A program made the translations under genes and the position numbers. From contig CAZRGM010000009.1 of the NCBI GenBank assembly GCA_964599635.1, positions 1 to 64,000 of the forward strand: a stretch of DNA of 64,000 nt. Reading direction: 5' to 3'. The notes below the pieces were generated by a model, which ran no database searches, was not told the DNA's origin, and saw nothing but the letters and a program-made list of their open reading frames with translations. Source of the DNA: WJMT01 sp964599635. GTDB lineage: Bacteria > Acidobacteriota > Aminicenantia > Aminicenantales > Aminicenantaceae. This document shows positions 17,373 to 26,740 of this stretch, piece by piece (position 1 is the stretch's first letter; each line of letters opens with the position of its first letter).

Positions 17373-18260
17373 ATGGATAAATCATACCAAGGAATCATCG
17401 CTGCCTTAACAACTCCTTTTAAAAATGAACGGTTATTCCCTGAAAAATTAAAACAAAATATTGAAAGATACAATGAAACTGACCTTGCTGGATATGTCAT
17501 AGCCGGGTCCACCGGAGAAGGAGCCTATTTATCTGATGATGAATGTCTGTCCCTGGTAGATACAGCCGTCAAGTGCTCGTCAAAAAATAAAATAATCATA
17601 GCGGGGACAGCCCGCGAATCCGTAAAAAATACGGTGGACCTTACAAACAAAGCGGCTGATAAAGGAGCTGACGCAGCCCTTGTGTGCACCCCTCATTATT
17701 TCAAATCCAAGATGACTCACGATGCTCTCAAAAAATTTTATCTTTCCGTAGCCAAAAAATCTCAGATTCCCATTATTATCTACAACATCCCTCAAAATAC
17801 CGGAGTCTGGGTGGACCAAAGACTCATAATAACTCTTTTAAAACACCCGAATATCCTCGGTTTAAAGGACAGCTCAGGGGATCTAATCTTTTTTGAACAG
17901 GTCTGTCCTTATCTTGACTCCGAAAGTTTCTTTCTTTTGGGTTCTGGAAGTCTGATTCTACCCGGGCTTATCATGGGGGCAAGCGGAGGGATCTTAAGAC
18001 TCGCTTCTATAACCCCTAAACTCTGCACAGAGCTTTTTCATTTATATAAAGAAAAAAAATGGGAAAAAGCAAAAAAGATCCAGCTGGATCTGGTCCCTTT
18101 AAATCAAGCTGTAACCAAGGACTATGGAATCGCTGCCGCTAAATATGCACTGGATCTTCTAGGCTATTATGGGGGAACCTGCAGACTTCCTCTTCTTAAC
18201 CTCAGCCTTCCGATTAAAAATAAGATCAAAGATCTTCTCAAAAAACTCCAACTGCTGTAA
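17373..18260 (+). CDS. DapA/HOGA-family class I aldolase
   Basis: About 295 residues, TIM-barrel pyruvate-dependent aldolase. Visible: GSTGEGAYLS, the YNIPQNTG strand and the Schiff-base lysine in GLKDSSGD. The family includes dihydrodipicolinate synthase and 4-hydroxy-2-oxoglutarate aldolase. The MTHDALKKFYLSVA segment and the terminal LLGYYGGTCRLPL resemble eukaryotic HOGA1 more than E. coli DapA, so a keto-acid aldolase role making pyruvate and glyoxylate is as plausible as lysine synthesis. The frame opens at a TTG (17358); the ATG at 17373 has GGAG at a nine-base spacing, and the ATG at 17367 is an alternative. Confidence 0.8.
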   Translation: MDKSYQGIIAALTTPFKNERLFPEKLKQNIERYNETDLAGYVIAGSTGEGAYLSDDECLSLVDTAVKCSSKNKIIIAGTARESVKNTVDLTNKAADKGADAALVCTPHYFKSKMTHDALKKFYLSVAKKSQIPIIIYNIPQNTGVWVDQRLIITLLKHPNILGLKDSSGDLIFFEQVCPYLDSESFFLLGSGSLILPGLIMGASGGILRLASITPKLCTELFHLYKEKKWEKAKKIQLDLVPLNQAVTKDYGIAAAKYALDLLGYYGGTCRLPLLNLSLPIKNKIKDLLKKLQLL

Positions 18261-18275
18261 GAAAAATGTATTTAT

Positions 18276-18551
18276 GGACCGTGCACCCAGTCTTGACAAA
18301 ACTTCCCCTGCGTATCCCATGCAGTTAGCTCAGGCAAGGCTGACCTGCAGCACAAGTCACGACTCTGCTACCGCTGCTACCTCCCGGTCCTGACGGGATT
18401 TGCAGAGAGTGCTTTGCACAGGACCCATACCTTCAACACCACTTACATAAGTACCGGCCAGAAAAAGTTAAATGCCTCAACAGGGAATTCAATCTCACTG
18501 TAGCGGATTGTGAGTCACAGGGCACCGCTAGCTCCCCATCTAGCACGGTCC
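18276..18551 (-). ncRNA. ffs: signal recognition particle RNA, large bacterial type
   Basis: About 276 bases on the minus strand. The ends pair (GGACCGTGC with GCACGGTCC). The 5' Alu domain has the Bacillus-scRNA-like GTGCTAGATGGGGAGCTAGC, GGTGCCCTGT and CAATCCGCTA. The apical S domain reads GTCAGGACCGGGAGGTAGCAGC (18373-18394), the Ffh-binding loop, with a GGGA tetraloop where GGAA is commonest. It targets ribosomes to the membrane together with Ffh, which is not in the window. Convergent with the aldolase gene. Confidence 0.93.
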
Positions 18552-18575
18552 AATATTGCAATCACTTGCATAAAA

Positions 18576-18604
18576 ATCCTAACGCTTAATGTCTCTTTTG
18601 TCAA
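18576..18604 (-). promoter_or_regulatory. predicted promoter of the SRP RNA gene
   Basis: On the minus strand a perfect TTGACA (18604-18599), a 17-base spacer and TAGGAT (18581-18576). The start would be about 18-20 bases upstream of the paired RNA 5' end, implying 5' trimming of a precursor. Confidence 0.55.
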
Positions 18605-18628
18605 CCAATCCTGGTCATTCATAAAATA

Positions 18629-18825
18629 TGTTGAAATTCAGGTATGACTTGTGCTTCCTTCAGATTTTTAACGCCATTCTTCTCACTGTGTTTTCGGCTG
18701 CTACGCAACTCCCCCCGTCCGTGGGTCAAACATGCTCCCAGCTCAGCTCCGCTGAGTTCCCTCAAACACAGCCCTAAGAAGGCTAAATCTTCAATGTCGC
18801 TTCAGCCACACCTGAATTTTATAAA
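18629..18825. repeat. family-2 repeat element (~195 bp, inverted ends)
   Basis: Left end TTGAAATTCAGGTATGACTT, right end GCTTCAGCCACACCTGAATTT in inverted orientation. The right-hand 40 bases (from AATCTTCAATGTCGCTTCAG) recur almost exactly at 33755-33794. The interior has further inverted pieces (GTGTTT/AAACAC and CTCAGCT/AGCTGAG-like). No coding function is seen. Together with the next entry it fills most of the 18552-19068 gap; the last ~115 bases hold the promoter and leader of the peptidase gene. Confidence 0.6.
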
Positions 18826-18891
18826 GCTGTGCGGTTTTAATGTTTAGAATAACTAACCTTGATGATTCATGATTCAAAATGGTTGCAGAGG

Positions 18892-18953
18892 GAGAAGGGC
18901 AAGGGATTCATCACCTCTTTCCCATCTCCTCTGAAGCCATACCTGAATTTCAC
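18892..18953. repeat. family-3 fragment plus family-2 tip
   Basis: GGGCAAGGGATTCATCACCT matches the family-3 sequence at 26553 and the reverse complement of 33665-33690. It is followed by CTGAAGCCATACCTGAATTT, a family-2 right end. The same two families are juxtaposed near 33.5 kb and 58.8 kb. Confidence 0.5.
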
Positions 18954-19068
18954 ACTTATCTTGACATATAGATAGAGAAGTGATAGAAAAATAGTCTTAT
19001 CATATAATGATCAATCAAAGCCTTATTATCCAATATATATTAAAAATCATTGTAGGAGGTTTCATCTC

Positions 19069-21663
19069 GTGAACAAAAAATTTATAGTGTCCCTGTGTAT
19101 TTCTTTATTCATGATTCCATTTATGCTGTCGGCTCAAACACATCCTAAAGAATTTTTAGGTTATGAGGTTGGAGCTGATAGAAAGCTTGCTGATTACAAT
19201 CAAATAATGGAATATTTTAACAAACTGGATGAAGAATCAGACAAAATCAAGATTCTTAATATTGGAGAATCCACACTTGGAAAGCCCATCATTATGGCTG
19301 TTATCACCGCCGAAGAAAACATGGATAAACTGGATACCTACACCAGCATCACCAAGAGATTGAGAAATGCAAGAGGACTGACCGATGAAGAGGCCCAAAA
19401 TCTTGCTGAGGAAGGAAAGGTCATTGTGCTTTTAACCTGCAATATCCACTCCACTGAAATCGCTTCCTCTCAGATGGCCATGGAGCTTGCCTATGATCTC
19501 GTGACAGGAAACACTCCTTTTGATGCGGACAAAGTCCTTAAAGACGTGATTGTCCTTCTAGCCCCTTCCACCAATCCTGACGGTGAACAGATGGTCACCG
19601 AATGGTACAGAAAATATGTGGGAACCAAGTATGAAGGCTCAAATATGCCCTGGCTCTATCACCATTACGCAGGCCACGATAACAACCGTGACTGGTTTAT
19701 GTTTAATTTAAAAGAAACCCAGGCTGTAACCCAAGTCCTTTACCATGATTGGATTCCTCAAGTCCATATAGACGAGCATCAGATGGGATCTACGGGAGCC
19801 CGTCTGTTTATCCCACCCTTTAAAGATCCCCCTGTTCCAACTATACATCCCCTGCTCTGGAGAGGAGTCGCTCTCTGTGGAATGAACATGGCCTATGATC
19901 TGCAGAAAAATGGATTTCAAGGCGTGGTTCATGGGAGAAGCTTTACAGGATGGTGGATCGGAGCCTGCGATGATACTTCCTGGCTTCATAATACCATAGG
20001 GCTTTTAAGTGAAATGGCTTCTGTTCGTGTGGCCTCTCCTATCTATATAGACCCCAATGAAATCCCCGACTCCTATGTTGAAAAAAGGCTTCAATTTCCA
20101 GACCCATGGCCGGGCGGATGGTGGAGACTCAGAGATATTGTCGAATATGAGCTCACTTTATCCAAAAGTCTTGTGGAAACCGCCTATTCCCATAAAGAAG
20201 ACTTTTTGTTTAATTTCTACAAAATGTGTAAGGATGAAATCAAAATCAGAGAGGAGGGAGAACCCTTTGCCTTTGTTGTATCCAAAAACCAAAGAGACTA
20301 TCCCACCGCTCTGCGTATGCTTGAAATCTTAAAATTTGGAGGAGTCGAAATACATCAGGCTAAAAAAGATTTTGTTGCGGACGGGAAATTTTTTCCGGAG
20401 GGCTCCTTCGTTATTTTGATGTCTCAACCTTACAGACCCTATGCTCAAGCACTTCTAGAAAAACAGGAATATCCAGATATAAGGTTATATCCAGGCGGCC
20501 CCCCAGAGCCTCCCTATGACAATGCAGGCTGGACACTTCCTCTCCAAATGGGAGTGGACTGTGAACAAATTGATGTTCCCTTTGAAACTGAAGTCATTCA
20601 AATAGAAGAAATTCCTGACCCGGAAATACAAGCCCCCGCTGAAGATGTCCCCTATATCGTCCTTGATTCCAAACAAAACACCTCCTACTCTGTGATATTT
20701 GCTTTGCTTAAATCCAATGCCTCTGTTTTCCGATCCCAAGAGCCGGTCAATGGAGATGGTTTCCAAACCTGTTTTGGGAGCTTCCTCATTGAAAATACCC
20801 CTCAAGTCCAGAAAGAACTCCCTGATCTTCTTAACAAATGGAATGTAAAAGCCTATCCTATTAACGATATATCAGATATCAAAAAGAACTCTCTGAAAAA
20901 TCCAAAAATCGCCCTGTATCAGTCATGGAAATCAAATATGGATGAAGGATGGACTCGCTGTGCTTTAGATAGTCTTGAAATTCCTTACACCACGATTCAT
21001 AACAAAGAATTTAAAGATAAAAAAGACAAGCCAGCTGATCTGAAAGCCAAATTCGATGTGATTGTGTTTGCCAGCGAAAGTCCGGATATCATAAAAACGG
21101 GAAAGCCCGACCCGAAATCCAGATATGCTCGATACTACACAGAGGGTCCTCCTGAATATGAAGGAGGAATCGGCAAACAAGGTGTGGAAGCTTTAAAAAA
21201 CTTTGTCACAGAGGGTGGAATCTTGGTCACTTTAAACCAATCCAGCGAGCTGGTTATCAATGAATTCAAACCTCCTGTATCCAATATTTTGGAAAATGTA
21301 TCCAGAAACGACTTCTTCTGCCCCACCTCAATAATTAAACTGAATGTCGAGCAAAAATCACCCATTGGATATGGATTTGATAAAGAAACAGCCGCTGTTT
21401 TTGCTCAAAGTCTGGCCTTTAGGACCAGCATACCTGATATGGAATGGGAAAGGACTGTGGCGGCCAGATATCCTAAAAAAGATATCCTTCTAAGCGGATG
21501 GCTGTTAGGCGAAGATGCCATCAGCCGAAGAGCCGCTGTGGTTGATGCTCAGTACAAAAAGGGTCATCTTATTTTGATAGGAATTCGATGCCAACACAGA
21601 GCCCAGTCTCATGGAACCTACAAATTTTTGCTGAACGCCCTGCTCTACCCAGAGATGGATTAA
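19069..21663 (+). CDS. secreted M14-family zinc carboxypeptidase
   Basis: 864 residues with a cleavable N-terminal signal (hydrophobic to SAQT, about residue 24), hence periplasmic or exported. The M14 zinc site is HSTE at H127 and E130, with the third ligand in VHIDEHQMG (H237 by position after IDE). The region after about residue 420 is a long non-catalytic part of unknown role, with a GATase1-like feel (VIVFASESPDI, GGILVTLNQSSELV). Many peptide-degrading bacteria carry several such large M14 proteins. The start is GTG with AGGAGG nine bases upstream. A TATAAT at 19003-19008 lies about 60 bases before the codon. Convergent with a VPS10/BNR protein. Confidence 0.85.
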   Translation: MNKKFIVSLCISLFMIPFMLSAQTHPKEFLGYEVGADRKLADYNQIMEYFNKLDEESDKIKILNIGESTLGKPIIMAVITAEENMDKLDTYTSITKRLRNARGLTDEEAQNLAEEGKVIVLLTCNIHSTEIASSQMAMELAYDLVTGNTPFDADKVLKDVIVLLAPSTNPDGEQMVTEWYRKYVGTKYEGSNMPWLYHHYAGHDNNRDWFMFNLKETQAVTQVLYHDWIPQVHIDEHQMGSTGARLFIPPFKDPPVPTIHPLLWRGVALCGMNMAYDLQKNGFQGVVHGRSFTGWWIGACDDTSWLHNTIGLLSEMASVRVASPIYIDPNEIPDSYVEKRLQFPDPWPGGWWRLRDIVEYELTLSKSLVETAYSHKEDFLFNFYKMCKDEIKIREEGEPFAFVVSKNQRDYPTALRMLEILKFGGVEIHQAKKDFVADGKFFPEGSFVILMSQPYRPYAQALLEKQEYPDIRLYPGGPPEPPYDNAGWTLPLQMGVDCEQIDVPFETEVIQIEEIPDPEIQAPAEDVPYIVLDSKQNTSYSVIFALLKSNASVFRSQEPVNGDGFQTCFGSFLIENTPQVQKELPDLLNKWNVKAYPINDISDIKKNSLKNPKIALYQSWKSNMDEGWTRCALDSLEIPYTTIHNKEFKDKKDKPADLKAKFDVIVFASESPDIIKTGKPDPKSRYARYYTEGPPEYEGGIGKQGVEALKNFVTEGGILVTLNQSSELVINEFKPPVSNILENVSRNDFFCPTSIIKLNVEQKSPIGYGFDKETAAVFAQSLAFRTSIPDMEWERTVAARYPKKDILLSGWLLGEDAISRRAAVVDAQYKKGHLILIGIRCQHRAQSHGTYKFLLNALLYPEMD

Positions 21664-21705
21664 AAAAAAACGGGAGAGAGATTCCTCATCCCTTTGAACT
21701 TCTCC

Positions 21706-24700
21706 TTAATATTTGATCACTTCAGGAATCAGAAGGGTTGGAACGTTGTTTTCTGAAAAAATTTTGTTGATCTGTTTCGCACTTTCAACTAAATACTTAT
21801 TGATTTCTGTCATTCCAGCCTCGAATTCCTGTTTCAATTCATCAAAATAAATCCTTTGTGCTTTAGTAGGGGCTTTATTGACTCCGTCTATAGACTGGAA
21901 TAACGCCTTTAACCGTTCGATAAGACGGGGGCCTTCACTCCAAAAAGGGGCTCCTTTTGGTTTCGTTAATACACTCTGGATTTGCTTGATTTCTTTGATA
22001 TGATTTTCGATAGTCTCCATCACTTCCTCAGAAAATGTTCCCGGCTGCATAGAGATGGTGTTTTTTCTATCATCAAGCTGTGATAAAAGAGTATCTAATG
22101 ATCTGAGTCCGTCATTGACAGAAGACTGCATCGAGCATAAATCCGAAGTATATTGATGCTGAACTTCAAGGTCATTATCACTGACCTCGACTGTGGGATC
22201 GATACGGACTGTCAATTCTTGTTTATAAGCTTGTTCCCCTTTAACAAACCTTACCGTATAGATCCCGGGCTGAACCTGAGGGCCTAGAGGACCAGAAGAG
22301 AAAAAATCTTCCTCTGGTTTCGTTTCGTACCTCTGTCGGGGAGGGGTTTCCCTCAAATCCCATGACACTCTGTTCATTCCCTTTTCTGCAGGTAAATCTT
22401 TTATTCTCCTTATTAAATTCTTATCCTTATTATAGATGTCAATTCTTAAATCTTTGTTATCATCCATACGGCTTTTCAAATAATAAGTCATGAGGGCTCC
22501 ATAAGGCGGATTCTCTCCCCTATATTCTCTATCTCCGATTCCATAACGGGTCGGTTTAACCGCATGCCGCATCGCAGGCCTGATTTTAAAAAGATGAGCA
22601 TCTTCCTCCAGAAGTTCAGGGCGGGTTTCTCTCAAAAAAGAAATATCATCAAAAATCCAGATGCCTCTTCCATGAGTCCCCAATATCAAATCATTTTCCC
22701 TAGGGTGGACACTAATATCATGAACGGCTACAGGAGGAAGGTTTTTCATGTGAAGCTTTATCCAATGAGTCCCTCTGCTAAAGGAAACAAAAAGACCCAG
22801 TTCTGTCCCCGCATATATGATTTGAGGCCGGATCGGATCCTCTCTGATGACCCAAACATAGGCATTATCCGGAAGATTTCCCGTGACATCCACCCACGTC
22901 CTCCCGAAATCAGAGGTCCTGTAGACAAAAGGGCTGAAATTATCCAGCATATGTCGATCAAAAGCCGCATACGCCATGCCAGTTGAAAAGATAGAGGGTT
23001 CTACATGAGAAACAGGTGTATAGGAGGGCAAATCAGGAATGCTGTTGATCACATTTTCCCAATCATTCCCTCCATTCATGGTGACATGAAGCTGGCCGTC
23101 ATCTGTGCCTGCCCAAATCACTCCGGGCTGCACAGGCGACTCTGCCAGGCTGATGATGGTGCAGTAGTATTCAGCTGTTGTATTTTCAGGCCAAGCCGGA
23201 CTTCCGGCAGTCTTTTGTTTCTCAGGATCATCTGTTGTCAGATCAGGGCTAATAATATCCCATGTTGAACCAAAATCCATAGATTTAAAAACAACATTTC
23301 CCCCGACAAAAATTGTCTTTTTGTCATGAGGAGAAGGAATTATGGGAGTGTTCCAGTTGAAGCGATACTTCAGTTCAGAAGCAGGGGCTCCATCGGCCCT
23401 CCTAGGTTGAGGACTTATATCCTGCTGCTCCATAGTATCCATGTTGGTCCTCACTATCCCCCCTCCCTGCCTTTCACTGACAAAAATCTGTGGATTATCA
23501 GGGTGACAGGCGACATGGAAGCCGTCTCCAAAACTCACCATTCTCCAATCATCTTTTAAAATTCCAAAACTCTCCTTATTTCGGCTGGGGCCATACCAAG
23601 TCCCGTTATCCTGAAGCCCTCCTCCTACATAATAAAATGGTTCCCTGTTATCAGCACAGATTTGATAGAACTGGGCAGCACAGATATTATTAATATAATC
23701 CCAGTTCTTCCCTCTGTCATAAGAAACGCATATGCCTCCATCCTGTCCCTGCCAGATTCGATGGGGATTTTCGGGATCTATCCAAAGCGTATGAAAGTCA
23801 ACATGGGTGGACTGGGATATCTGTTCAAAAGTTTTCCCTCCATCAATGGAAACATAAAGCCTTGAAGAGATGGCATACACCCGGTTTTCATCGGCAGGAT
23901 CCACTCTTAAGTCTGTATAATAAAAACCTCGAGAAACAATCTCGACATCACTGGAGACACGGTAAAAACTTTCCCCTGCATCATCAGAACGGTATAGAGT
24001 TCCTTCAGGAGACTCGGTCATAGCATAAACCACATCTGGATTGCTGGGCGCGACCTTGATTCCAATCCGGCCTATCAGTTCAGGAAGTCCCTCTGTGACC
24101 TTGCCCCAGGTTCTCCCCCCATCCACAGACCTGAATACACCGCCTTCTTTGTCTCCACTTTCAAAAGTCCAGGGTTTTCTCATAAATTTCCATAAACCTG
24201 CAAAGACAATATTAGGGTTTTTCGGGTTGATATCCATATCTGAGACCCCATGCCATTGGTCCTTATAGAGTGTCTTTTCCCAGCTTTGTCCCCCATCTCT
24301 AGAAACAAAAACTCCTCGGCTTGAGTTGGGTCCAAAGGCACGCCCCAAAGCTCCTACGTAGACAATATCCGGATTATTGGGATTAATCACGATACGGGAT
24401 ATATGTTCAGTATCCTTGAGGCCAACATGACTCCAGGTATGACCTCCGTCTGTGGATTTATAGACTCCATTCCCAAATGAGACGCTGTTTCTTACATTAG
24501 ATTCTCCTGTCCCCACATAGACCACATCAGGATTTCCAGGCTCAAGGGCAATATCCCCAATTGAAGCCACAGACTGTCCGTCAAATATAGGCTTCCAGGT
24601 AATCCCTCCGTTCAATGTCTTCCACACTCCTCCTGAAGCTGAACCAACATACACAACATTGGGATCCCCAGGGACTCCCTCCACATCACTGACTCGGCCA

Positions 24701-24876
24701 ACCATGTTGGCAGGTCCGATATTCCTCCATGATAAATTCTTAAAAAGAGAAGAATTTAGATTTGCGTCGTTATCAGATTTAAGATTACTGGATGCTTCTG
24801 CAGAAAAGGCATGAAGGAAACCTGCACACATAAAAAATACAACAACAAAGAATGGACTCAAACGACGAATTCTCAT
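21706..24876 (-). CDS. secreted VPS10/BNR-repeat (sortilin-like beta-propeller) protein 1
   Basis: About 1056 residues with a signal peptide (MRIRRLSPFF... to about residue 28). At least ten Asp-box/BNR motifs of the form S.DGG.TW are spread to about residue 700 (STDGGHTW, SRDGGQSW, SVDGGRTW, SIDGGKTF and others), indicating one or two large beta-propellers. The C-terminal 200 residues are helical. The propeller resembles VPS10/sortilin and xyloglucanase-type folds, but no catalytic residues can be assigned. The start at ATG 24876 has GGAGG five bases upstream; the frame opens at TTG 24888. A close paralogue lies at 26741-29908. Confidence 0.85.
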   Translation of the reverse strand: MRIRRLSPFFVVVFFMCAGFLHAFSAEASSNLKSDNDANLNSSLFKNLSWRNIGPANMVGRVSDVEGVPGDPNVVYVGSASGGVWKTLNGGITWKPIFDGQSVASIGDIALEPGNPDVVYVGTGESNVRNSVSFGNGVYKSTDGGHTWSHVGLKDTEHISRIVINPNNPDIVYVGALGRAFGPNSSRGVFVSRDGGQSWEKTLYKDQWHGVSDMDINPKNPNIVFAGLWKFMRKPWTFESGDKEGGVFRSVDGGRTWGKVTEGLPELIGRIGIKVAPSNPDVVYAMTESPEGTLYRSDDAGESFYRVSSDVEIVSRGFYYTDLRVDPADENRVYAISSRLYVSIDGGKTFEQISQSTHVDFHTLWIDPENPHRIWQGQDGGICVSYDRGKNWDYINNICAAQFYQICADNREPFYYVGGGLQDNGTWYGPSRNKESFGILKDDWRMVSFGDGFHVACHPDNPQIFVSERQGGGIVRTNMDTMEQQDISPQPRRADGAPASELKYRFNWNTPIIPSPHDKKTIFVGGNVVFKSMDFGSTWDIISPDLTTDDPEKQKTAGSPAWPENTTAEYYCTIISLAESPVQPGVIWAGTDDGQLHVTMNGGNDWENVINSIPDLPSYTPVSHVEPSIFSTGMAYAAFDRHMLDNFSPFVYRTSDFGRTWVDVTGNLPDNAYVWVIREDPIRPQIIYAGTELGLFVSFSRGTHWIKLHMKNLPPVAVHDISVHPRENDLILGTHGRGIWIFDDISFLRETRPELLEEDAHLFKIRPAMRHAVKPTRYGIGDREYRGENPPYGALMTYYLKSRMDDNKDLRIDIYNKDKNLIRRIKDLPAEKGMNRVSWDLRETPPRQRYETKPEEDFFSSGPLGPQVQPGIYTVRFVKGEQAYKQELTVRIDPTVEVSDNDLEVQHQYTSDLCSMQSSVNDGLRSLDTLLSQLDDRKNTISMQPGTFSEEVMETIENHIKEIKQIQSVLTKPKGAPFWSEGPRLIERLKALFQSIDGVNKAPTKAQRIYFDELKQEFEAGMTEINKYLVESAKQINKIFSENNVPTLLIPEVIKY

Positions 24877-24933
24877 GTTTTCCTCCAAGATTTACAGCGA
24901 AATGAATACATCAAAATCATGTCCAACGATTCA

Positions 24934-24953
24934 CTGGATTATTCATAAAAAAA
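24934..24953. repeat. solo repeat tip (CTGGATTATTCATAAA)
   Basis: CTGGATTATTCATAAAAAAA matches the tips of the ~257-bp elements. It lies in the 130-base gap between VPS10 protein 1 and the FAD oxidase. Confidence 0.45.
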
Positions 24954-25006
24954 TTGATTCTAAATCATACAAGTCTCTTGGATGATATAACAGCAGGTCA
25001 AAAAGT

Positions 25007-26431
25007 TCAATCAAATATCTTTTCAGGATTCAGGATGCTGTGGGGATCAAAAACTTTTTTGATCCCCTTCATCATTGAAATTTCCTCATCATCGACTGCA
25101 TAGGAAAGATAGGGCTTTTTCACCAAGCCGATCCCATGCTCTCCTGAAATAGTCCCGCCTCTTTCTCTGCAGTCCTGAAAAAGCTCCTTCCGCACTTTAT
25201 TCAGTTTTTCCTTCCACTCCTCCTCAGATAAAGGAATGAGCTTTCCCTTATCATACCGAACCTTCATGATGTGAGTGTGCACATTCCCATCAGCCGCATG
25301 CCCATAGGTGGGAAGCCACATGCCGTATTTTTCTTGGACTTCCATTACTTTTTTAACATGTTCAGCTATCTCAGCTCTAGGAACAGCAATATCCAGAGTT
25401 TCAATATTATCCTCTTTTATGGATTCATAAAGCTTGCTTCTTATATCCAAAACCTGCTTTTGTTTTCCTGGATTATCTGCCACAAAAACATCCAAAGCCC
25501 CTTTTTCAAAACTGACTTCAGCCACTTTTTGGGAGAGATTGTCGATTTCATCTTCACTTGAGGCATCCAATATCACCAGAAGATAGGTGCTTCCCATCTT
25601 GCTTGGCCAGCTCTTTTTTAATATTTTTTCAGTTCTGAGGATCACTTCCTTAGGTATAAATTCCACGGCCATAGGAAGTATTTTCCTTTTTATCAGAAGA
25701 GGCACGGTTTCTATGGCCTGTTTAAGGTCATCATATGGGATAATAAGAGAACGGATTATTTCAGGAGGAGGCATCAATTGGATCACGGCTGAAGTGATCA
25801 CACCCAGAGTTCCTTCAGAACCGATAAATAGATTCATGAGATTGTAACCGGCACTGCTTTTCATGAATTTCCCCCCAGGAAGAATTATCTTTCCGGAAGC
25901 CAGAACCACCTCCAGTCCTCGAATGTAATTCCTGATCACACCATATTTGACAGCCCTCGCTCCTCCGGCATTTGCGGCAATCAAACCCCCAATCATAGCG
26001 CTTTCATCGCCGGGATGAGGGGGAAAAAAAAGACCTGCTGATTCTACTGCCTCATAAAAATCCATCAGATGAACTCCGGCTTCCACCACCGCCATCTGAT
26101 TATTCACATCCACTTCAATTATTTTGTTCATTCTCTCAACAGAAAGAACAATTCCACCCAATGAGGGAACACACCCTCCACAAAGACCTGTAGCTCCTCC
26201 TCTCGGAGTGATGGGAATGATATGGTCATTGGCATATTCTAAGATCTTTGAGACCTCCTCAGTTCTTTGGGGCTTAACCACCACTTCCGGCATGTGAGCG
26301 ATATCAGAAAGACTAAACTCATCATGGCTGTATTCAATCATCCTGGATTCATCCGTATCCACATTCTTCTCCCCCACTATTCTTTCCAAATCCTTTATCA
26401 CCTTCTTATCCACTCGTTTATATTCAGTCAT
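25007..26431 (-). CDS. FAD-binding 2-hydroxyacid oxidase/dehydrogenase, GlcD family
   Basis: 474 residues. The N-terminal FAD_binding_4 (PCMH) domain shows PITPRGGATGLCGG and GSEGTLGVIT. The C-terminal FAD-oxidase domain shows YGHAADGNVHTHIM and GGTISGEHGIGLVKKPYL with the metal/substrate histidines. The family includes glycolate oxidase GlcD, D-lactate dehydrogenases and similar enzymes, so the substrate cannot be fixed. No GlcE or GlcF partner is adjacent. It lies between two VPS10/BNR paralogues on the same strand but is separated from both by gaps, so it is probably transcribed alone. Confidence 0.88.
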   Translation of the reverse strand: MTEYKRVDKKVIKDLERIVGEKNVDTDESRMIEYSHDEFSLSDIAHMPEVVVKPQRTEEVSKILEYANDHIIPITPRGGATGLCGGCVPSLGGIVLSVERMNKIIEVDVNNQMAVVEAGVHLMDFYEAVESAGLFFPPHPGDESAMIGGLIAANAGGARAVKYGVIRNYIRGLEVVLASGKIILPGGKFMKSSAGYNLMNLFIGSEGTLGVITSAVIQLMPPPEIIRSLIIPYDDLKQAIETVPLLIKRKILPMAVEFIPKEVILRTEKILKKSWPSKMGSTYLLVILDASSEDEIDNLSQKVAEVSFEKGALDVFVADNPGKQKQVLDIRSKLYESIKEDNIETLDIAVPRAEIAEHVKKVMEVQEKYGMWLPTYGHAADGNVHTHIMKVRYDKGKLIPLSEEEWKEKLNKVRKELFQDCRERGGTISGEHGIGLVKKPYLSYAVDDEEISMMKGIKKVFDPHSILNPEKIFD

Positions 26432-26740
26432 CTTTACCCTTCCCTAGACTCTATGAAATTCAGGTGTGGCCAAAGAGATCTTAAAGATTGTGACTTCATA
26501 ACCATGATTTTAATCCTTATATATCCCTAAATCAAGATTCCTACAGAGGGTAAGGGCAAGGGATTCGTCACCTATTCGATTCCCACATCGATAACTTGGA
26601 GGGAGAAATCTAAGATTTCCCCCTTCCAACGGTCGCTTGAGCTCCCTGCCTCCCCTTCTCGGGCTTTTGCCCTGCGACCAAAGGGACAAACCCCCTTGGA
26701 ACCCCCGAATGATTTGTTAGGATTCACAAATCATTTCATC
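26432..26740. repeat. 309-base non-coding gap: family-2 and family-3 repeat pieces and hairpins
   Basis: Holds a family-2 end (TGAAATTCAGGTGTGGCC, 26454), a family-3 segment (GGGCAAGGGATTCGTCACCT then ATTCGATTCCCA, 26553-26590), the hairpin GAAATCTAAGATTTC, and a 10-bp perfect stem AATGATTTGT/ACAAATCATT (26708-26735) five bases past the stop of the downstream-facing VPS10 gene. No T-run follows the stem, so it is not a classic terminator. No gene is seen. Confidence 0.55.

Noticed and set aside
26708..26735. 10-bp hairpin after VPS10 protein 2 as an intrinsic terminator
   Set aside because: A strong stem but no T-tract on either strand; left as a hairpin within repeats.
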